From Bacteroidales bacterium UBA5349 (GTDB lineage Bacteria > Bacteroidota > Bacteroidia > Bacteroidales > Tenuifilaceae), in the NCBI GenBank assembly GCA_002410065.1, contig DHQB01000027.1:94579-158578 (forward strand): DNA of 64,000 bases, in the 5' to 3' direction. Positions 59,712-64,000 of this stretch are shown here, piece after piece. Position 1 is the stretch's first letter. Every line of letters begins with the position of its first letter. The notes under the pieces are model-generated. The model was not told the DNA's origin, did not search any database, and worked only from the letters and a program-made list of their open reading frames with translations. The translations under genes were made by a program, and so were the position numbers.

Positions 59712-59800
59712 TGTTTTTAGTAGTATAATCTTCTGTCTATACCAGTATTGTGGTGTCAATGTCAACCCGGTTTTTTTTGTATAGTCAAAGCTACTGTGAT

Positions 59801-60205
59801 TTATTTTTCTTCATTCAACTTTTCTGCAAAGGCAAAAATGTGTCCATCGGGGTCTGAAAAATAGCATACTTTGTCGCCCCAATCTCTGTCTGCAATCGGA
59901 CTAATGAGTTTTGCTCCGGTTTTTATTGCGTTTTCAAATTCAAGTTGAATGTTATCGATATAGAAATAAAGTTCACATCTTGGTATTCCATTTCCTTGGT
60001 CAGGATGTGGTGTTTTGTCAGCAAGAATTTTTGCAATACTTTTGTTTAGCATCAATCCTAATTTACAATTTTCAGAAAGGTTAAATTCGGTCATTCCCGG
60101 AACATTTAAGTCGGGATTTTTTCGGAATATTTTGCGATAAAATTCTCCGCTTTCCTCCTGATTGTTCACGTACAGTATCGTTTCTATTAGTTTTATGTGT
60201 TTCAT
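59801..60205 (-). CDS. VOC/glyoxalase-family protein
   Basis: This 134-residue protein has a vicinal-oxygen-chelate fold. The N-terminal IKLIETILYVNNQEESGEFY and the C-terminal DPDGHIFAFAEKL, which carries the second-half metal-ligand pattern, are clear. RCELYFYIDNIQ fits the central strand. The activity could be glyoxalase, dioxygenase or antibiotic binding, but nothing favours one of these. It starts 24 bases after the GNAT gene ends and shares its orientation. Confidence 0.86.
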   Translation of the reverse strand: MKHIKLIETILYVNNQEESGEFYRKIFRKNPDLNVPGMTEFNLSENCKLGLMLNKSIAKILADKTPHPDQGNGIPRCELYFYIDNIQLEFENAIKTGAKLISPIADRDWGDKVCYFSDPDGHIFAFAEKLNEEK

Positions 60206-60229
60206 TGCTTTTCTATGCTATAGTTCTCT

Positions 60230-60829
60230 TTAATCAATGTAATAACGAACCATAGGTCTGTTTTTTGATGTGTGGTCAACAATTTCAAAACCAGCTTGCT
60301 CAAATGATTTATACAAACCTATCCATGCAAAGGCGTCAGGAAGTTTTTCCTGTGTTGGAATAGTTGGGTAAGCTTCAATAATTTTAATTCCTTTTTCTTT
60401 GGCATACCCTACAAGCCCTTTTAAAAGTTCAACTGAAACACCTTGCCGCCTGAAATCTTTTGCTATAAATGTGCAGGGCACAGACCATACTTGCTTATTA
60501 TCAATTGGTTTGTGAACTCTTGATTTTTGTAGTTTTATAAAATCTTCTCGTGGTGCAAATGCACACCAAGCGATGGGTATATCTTCATAAAAACCAAGAA
60601 GACCTGTTGGATGATCGCCCCAAACAAGCTGTTTCATTGCGTTTTTATTTCCGTCATTTACTTTTCCTTCGTCAAAATCGTTTTTATTTAGTCGAAATGA
60701 CATACACCAACAATTGCCACAAGCTCCTTTTGCCCCAAAAAGTTCTACAAATTTGTTCCAATTAATCTTTGACAAGGGTTCAAATTTTAGTGCTTTCAAA
60801 AAATTATTATCAATGTTCTGCTTTGCCAT
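60230..60829 (-). CDS. GNAT-family N-acetyltransferase
   Basis: This 199-residue protein has a GNAT acetyltransferase core. The acetyl-CoA site appears as KDFRRQGVSVELLKGLVGYAKEKG, the R-x-x-Q-G pattern. A Cys-rich N-terminal part (ACGNCWCMSF) precedes it. The protein resembles the small GNAT proteins often found as cargo of gene cassettes, but the substrate cannot be told. It begins 58 bases after copy A of the repeat element. Confidence 0.85.
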   Translation of the reverse strand: MAKQNIDNNFLKALKFEPLSKINWNKFVELFGAKGACGNCWCMSFRLNKNDFDEGKVNDGNKNAMKQLVWGDHPTGLLGFYEDIPIAWCAFAPREDFIKLQKSRVHKPIDNKQVWSVPCTFIAKDFRRQGVSVELLKGLVGYAKEKGIKIIEAYPTIPTQEKLPDAFAWIGLYKSFEQAGFEIVDHTSKNRPMVRYYID

Positions 60830-60886
60830 AATAATTGTTAGTAGATGTTTGTAGGATCGTCTGTAAGGGCTGTTGCCAACGGATGG

Positions 60887-60992
60887 CGGTATGTTTGCGC
60901 CCCACTATGAAACAACGTATTCATCTAACGCTTAAAGTAACAAATAAAACGAACACAAAACCTACCTAGCAATCGGGGCGTAAAATATACCG
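60887..60992 (-). repeat. Inverted-repeat intergenic element, copy A
   Basis: The arms CGGTATGTTTGCGCCCC (60887-60903) and GGGGCGTAAAATATACCG (60975-60992) are near-perfect inverted repeats around a 71-base loop. The element starts right after the stop of the lipoprotein gene at 60997. It is homologous to copy B at 59601-59711. CCAACGG and GTGTGTTA lie just outside the arms. Confidence 0.7.
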
Positions 60993-60996
60993 TGTG

Positions 60997-61458
60997 TTAT
61001 CTGGTGTTTTTTCTGACTCCAGATATTTTTTGATAATCAATTCCACCTAATGAGTACTCTTTTATTTCTATTTCTATTGAGTCTGTACCAACAAAGAATC
61101 CAATAAAAATTGTATGCGGACATTCAGTATTTATATCAAAAACTAGTTTTCCATCAGGCTTAACAATGGGTCCTATGCTCGAACCATAATTATAAGTACC
61201 ACAATGTAGGGTGTTTTCACCCGATTTATACTTAATAAGGATTAAACTATCTGTATTTTCCACCATTGTAATGGTTGAATAGAATTCTGTAGTATAGGAA
61301 TTGCCTGTGTTATCAATTGTTTCCCATCCTGTAATAGTTTTAAATAAAAAATTACCACAGAAAACTTCTCGATAATCGATTACGTTGTCTTCTTTTTTAC
61401 ATTGTGCAAAACTAACGATAACCAATAGTACGATGATTAGATTTTTTAATATTTTCAT
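60997..61458 (-). CDS. Unknown small lipoprotein
   Basis: This 153-residue protein has a lipoprotein signal with lipobox FAQC (Cys20) followed by KKEDN. The rest is beta-rich, with no recognised family. CGNFLFKTITGWETIDNTGN and CGTYNYGSSIGP may be a small lipocalin-like or barrel fold. It lies in the cassette-like region, and copy A of the repeat element follows its stop directly. Confidence 0.62.
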   Translation of the reverse strand: MKILKNLIIVLLVIVSFAQCKKEDNVIDYREVFCGNFLFKTITGWETIDNTGNSYTTEFYSTITMVENTDSLILIKYKSGENTLHCGTYNYGSSIGPIVKPDGKLVFDINTECPHTIFIGFFVGTDSIEIEIKEYSLGGIDYQKISGVRKNTR

Positions 61459-61884
61459 AGTTAATGTATAGTGCTATAAATGCTAGGTTGTCATGGATAT
61501 ATAAAGCTGTCTTTAAATTAGAGTATCAAACCGAACAGATTATCCTACCAATTAAATTAGATTTTATATTTTAGACAGTTCTAACTTCCTTGTTTTAACC
61601 TGTATATTATAATTCGAAGATAATAATTCTAATACCAGCTAATTTTTTAATATATATGCTAAAGTAGTAAAAAAAATGATTGGAAATTTTATTTGGGTGA
61701 AATGTTAAGTGTATTAATGCAAGGCGAATAGTTAGATAATGCGAACTCAATGGCTAAGTAAATTAAAGAAAATGACTAGACATTGAATGAGTTTTAGGAA
61801 GAGTAGGGAGATATAAAAAGGGCCCCAAATGCTGTCCAACATTTGGGACTCTTTTAAACTAAGCAGTTGATTTTATTAAAATCT
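61459..61884. other. Gap of 426 bases, AT-rich
   Basis: It holds the minus-strand terminator of the dipeptidase gene (61824-61847) and the upstream region of the small lipoprotein gene. No open frame, repeat-element copy or RNA gene was seen in the remaining AT-rich part. Confidence 0.55.
61824..61847 (-). terminator. Terminator of the C69 dipeptidase gene
   Basis: CCCAAATG and CATTTGGG form an 8-bp stem with an 8-base loop, and the minus strand continues with CCTTTTTA (complement of 61815-61822). Confidence 0.82.
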
Positions 61885-63525
61885 CTACTCGTTGTTGTTA
61901 GTGTATTTTACGATAACATCGTTTCTCAATTTTAGGAACATGGCGGTTACCTCATTCATTTTTCCGTTTGAGTAGTTGGTCAGAAACTCTTGAGCCTTTT
62001 TCGGGTTTTTCTTTAGCAACTCAAGAGCTTCGGCCTCAATCCTGCTCTGGTTGTCGAACATGTTCTGCTCAAAAGGAGTCCTAATAGTTTGCACATCCTT
62101 TGCAACTGCCTGAAACCTTAGGTTGGCTAGGTTATCCACAAAGTCGATGGCCCATCGTGCTGATTTCTCACTGTACTCGTTAGGGTTGTATATTTTGTAG
62201 GTTTCGGCAATGCTGGTATTCCCCGTGTAAATGGGAATATATGGGCTAAAGTATGGGTTGTCGAGGTAAACCCAGTAAACGCCACCAACCTCATTGGGTA
62301 ACCATCCCCGGAGCTGAAGCACCATGCCGTAGTGTCCTCTGTGACGAGCCACAGGTCTGCGATAGGTTATTTTTAGGAGTTTCCGCATTTCGCTATCGGG
62401 GAATGGGGTAGCCAGCGGGCTCTTGGTATATCCTCCCTTACCATCGGCAACAATCCAGGTGGGGTCAAGGGTCATGTCGTAAATTGTACCTTCATAGGTT
62501 GACCGCTGAAAGGCAATAATATCTTGTACCGATAACTTTTTAACAGGTTCGAAGGAGAATGGATAAGTGGATAGAGGTTCAACAGACTGGAAATAAGGCT
62601 GAATGGCTTTATAGGGGTTACTCGGATCGTACATTCTGTTGGGGAGTAACTCCTTGTTTGGACCAAATGTGTGATGGAAAAGCCAGAACCTGCTAGTGGC
62701 AAACTCCACTGGGATAGGTGCATAAACCTCTTGCCAAATAAAGGGTTTTCCTGATTTTGGGTTGTACCATCCTCTATCGATTGCCTCTTGCATATAGTTT
62801 TCTGAAACCATAAAATTGTCAGAAGTTGGATTAATCTCTTTAATGATGCTCCAGTTGGGAATCATGGTTACATGGTTGTCTGGTAACTTTTGGGCTGCCC
62901 AAATTGCACCGGGCTTGCCACTTTCGGGAGTCCAATTAGGACCTACGCCAAAAACCTCGAACACCCAAATTTCTTCAGTATCGGCAAAAATCAAACTTTC
63001 GGAACCATCGCCACTCGAGGGTAAAAATCCGTAGGTGGTCATCAGATCTCCCACAAAACGAACCGCTTCGCTCGCTTTTTTGTAGCGTTGCAGAGCAAAT
63101 ATCATGGCCTGTTCGATGGTCATTATTTGCTTACCCGTTTCGCGGGTTACCACCAATTCTTCGCGTTGGTCCAGCGTACTCTCGGCAATGCCCAGTTGAT
63201 GCTCATTTACGTGAGAGTAGGCAGAGTGAAAGTAGGTGTAGGTTTTTTCAACCTGAGGTATATAGCCTAGCACAATGCCATTGTCGGTAAGTGCACGGTC
63301 GGCATCCTGAATGCCCCAGTAAACGGCAACTTGCTCACCGGGTTTATGGGTTTGGCCCCTTACTAACCTTATTCTGGAGTCGGGTCCGGTGTCGGTATGC
63401 GAAATTATAATCGATCCGTCGCTACTCACCTTTTTGCCTACGGCAATTACCGTGCAGGCTAGCGAGGAAGTTGCTTTAAGCAATATGGATGTGCCCATAA
63501 GCATAAGCAGAAATATTTTTCTCAT
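61885..63525 (-). CDS. C69-family dipeptidase
   Basis: This 546-residue exported peptidase belongs to family C69 (dipeptidase A/PepD type, Ntn-hydrolase fold). The signal peptide ends SSLA and the next residue, Cys24, is the N-terminal nucleophile of CTVIAVGKKVSSDGS. Removal of the signal peptide would therefore also free the catalytic residue. SHTDTGPDSRIR and the central GIVLGYIPQVEKTY follow the family pattern. Relatives are dipeptidases. Its exported position suggests use of peptides from the medium. Confidence 0.92.
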   Translation of the reverse strand: MRKIFLLMLMGTSILLKATSSLACTVIAVGKKVSSDGSIIISHTDTGPDSRIRLVRGQTHKPGEQVAVYWGIQDADRALTDNGIVLGYIPQVEKTYTYFHSAYSHVNEHQLGIAESTLDQREELVVTRETGKQIMTIEQAMIFALQRYKKASEAVRFVGDLMTTYGFLPSSGDGSESLIFADTEEIWVFEVFGVGPNWTPESGKPGAIWAAQKLPDNHVTMIPNWSIIKEINPTSDNFMVSENYMQEAIDRGWYNPKSGKPFIWQEVYAPIPVEFATSRFWLFHHTFGPNKELLPNRMYDPSNPYKAIQPYFQSVEPLSTYPFSFEPVKKLSVQDIIAFQRSTYEGTIYDMTLDPTWIVADGKGGYTKSPLATPFPDSEMRKLLKITYRRPVARHRGHYGMVLQLRGWLPNEVGGVYWVYLDNPYFSPYIPIYTGNTSIAETYKIYNPNEYSEKSARWAIDFVDNLANLRFQAVAKDVQTIRTPFEQNMFDNQSRIEAEALELLKKNPKKAQEFLTNYSNGKMNEVTAMFLKLRNDVIVKYTNNNE

Positions 63526-63554
63526 GGTAAACTCTTTTAGTGAATATTCCCTTG

Positions 63555-63582
63555 TTGTTTATTTTTAGCAAAAATAACAACT
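63555..63582 (-). promoter_or_regulatory. Palindrome and -7 box of the C69 dipeptidase gene
   Basis: The minus strand carries TATTTTTG (63569-63576), a perfect TAnnTTTG box. It is embedded in a near-perfect inverted repeat (GTTGTTTATTTTT at 63554-63566 and AAAAATAACAAC at 63570-63581, one bulged base). A protein bound there would block the promoter, so it is a candidate operator. Confidence 0.5.
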
Positions 63583-63715
63583 TTAATTGTTTAGTAATTA
63601 TGCACAGTAATTCAATTCAACATTCGGATAGAATAGAAAAAATGAACTTAAGGGAAACTTTTGAATTATAACGATAAAACATATTTTCTATAGTTATTGC
63701 TGATAATCAATACTC

Positions 63716-64000
63716 TTAGCTAACCTTGCGTGGTGGTGTAACCTCTTTGGTACGGTCGAACATGTAGCGGAGCGTAACATGTGTTTTGCGCACCTTTGCC
63801 CCAATTTGCTCAACCACCTTGCGCATGGCGGGGTTAAAGTCGCCTATCCAATTCATCTCAATCTCCTTGTAGGGGTAGTTGTCGCTAAGCGCCCAGTTGG
63901 CAAAGCCTTTAATTAGCGCGCCCTCAACTCCCTTTCCCTGATGCTGTGGGATTATGCCAAAAACAATTCCAAGTGCTTTTGTACACACCTTTTTAACCTT
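63716..64000 (-). CDS. GNAT-like acetyltransferase (C-terminal part)
   Basis: The frame is open to the right edge (codons Lys-Val-Lys-Lys precede the GTG at 63988), so this is the 3' end of a longer gene. The visible 95 residues include GIIPQHQGKGVEGALI, an acetyl-CoA-binding GNAT pattern, and EMNWIGDFNPAMRKVVEQIGA near the end. It resembles the C-terminal part of large GNAT proteins of the YghO group. Its N-terminal half lies beyond the window. Confidence 0.75.
   Translation of the reverse strand, partial: KVKKVCTKALGIVFGIIPQHQGKGVEGALIKGFANWALSDNYPYKEIEMNWIGDFNPAMRKVVEQIGAKVRKTHVTLRYMFDRTKEVTPPRKVS

Noticed and set aside
59601..60992. Interpretation of the repeat elements as a canonical integron attC
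   Set aside because: The RYYYAAC and GTTRRRY boxes were not found at the ends and no integrase is seen in the window, so I call them attC-like only.
63430..63460. Lipobox-like Cys24 in the C69 peptidase
   Set aside because: The -3 to -1 residues (SLA) fit poorly, and the Cys is the known N-terminal nucleophile position of this family (CTVIAVG).

Overview
The window comes from a member of the Bacteroidota, most likely a Bacteroidales or Marinilabiliales-type anaerobe or facultative anaerobe. The evidence is a complete core operon for type IX secretion (porP-gldK-gldL-gldM-gldN), many exported proteins whose signal peptide ends in Ala-Gln, promoters of the TTTG-N19-21-TAnnTTTG type, absence of obvious Shine-Dalgarno sequences, and family-typical neighbours such as the DUF4270 protein, the short glycogen-synthase-like protein and panC-panD. 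The base composition is AT-rich and even throughout, so most of the window looks like ordinary chromosome.

Layout. 1-7581: end of an iron-sulfur serine dehydratase, a histidine kinase, riboflavin synthase, an outer-membrane barrel, Lgt, a YhbP/SDR pair, a VanZ-like protein and mannose-1-phosphate guanylyltransferase. 7652-13781: the T9SS operon on the minus strand. 14016-17497: topA co-transcribed with an arginase-fold protein that has lost metal ligands. 17706-25259: PBP1A, an rbfA operon (rbfA, methyltransferase, LolC/E-type permease, double ABC ATPase) and trpS. 25269-34015: two divergent operons, one with the glycogen-synthase-like protein, DUF4270, glmS and DUF2461, the other with panC, panD and a membrane protein, followed by radA. 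34219-43943: a mixed stretch with a second histidine kinase, DUF2147, comF, ubiX, an exported HIU hydrolase, a fasciclin lipoprotein, an orphan cytosine methylase, a serine hydrolase and two unknown exported proteins. 44096-55563: an asnS-rpoN run with a PAP2-like protein, lipocalin and amidohydrolase, then a radical SAM/glycosyltransferase/sugar transferase group, a thioesterase, a nitronate monooxygenase and a cold-shock protein. 55862-64000: the accessory end, with a short SSB, an aromatic-rich exported protein, and a run of small unrelated minus-strand genes (lipoprotein, GNAT, VOC, GldK-like protein), then a C69 dipeptidase and a truncated GNAT gene.

The most unusual structure is in this last region. 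Two diverged copies of one intergenic element (59601-59711 and 60887-60992) have inverted-repeat arms of about 17-20 bases and loops of 72 and 71 bases. Each lies just 3' of a small minus-strand gene and together they bracket a GNAT-VOC pair. The arrangement recalls integron gene cassettes, but canonical attC boxes were not found and no integrase is in the window. No tRNA, rRNA, CRISPR array, complete insertion sequence or prophage was recognised.
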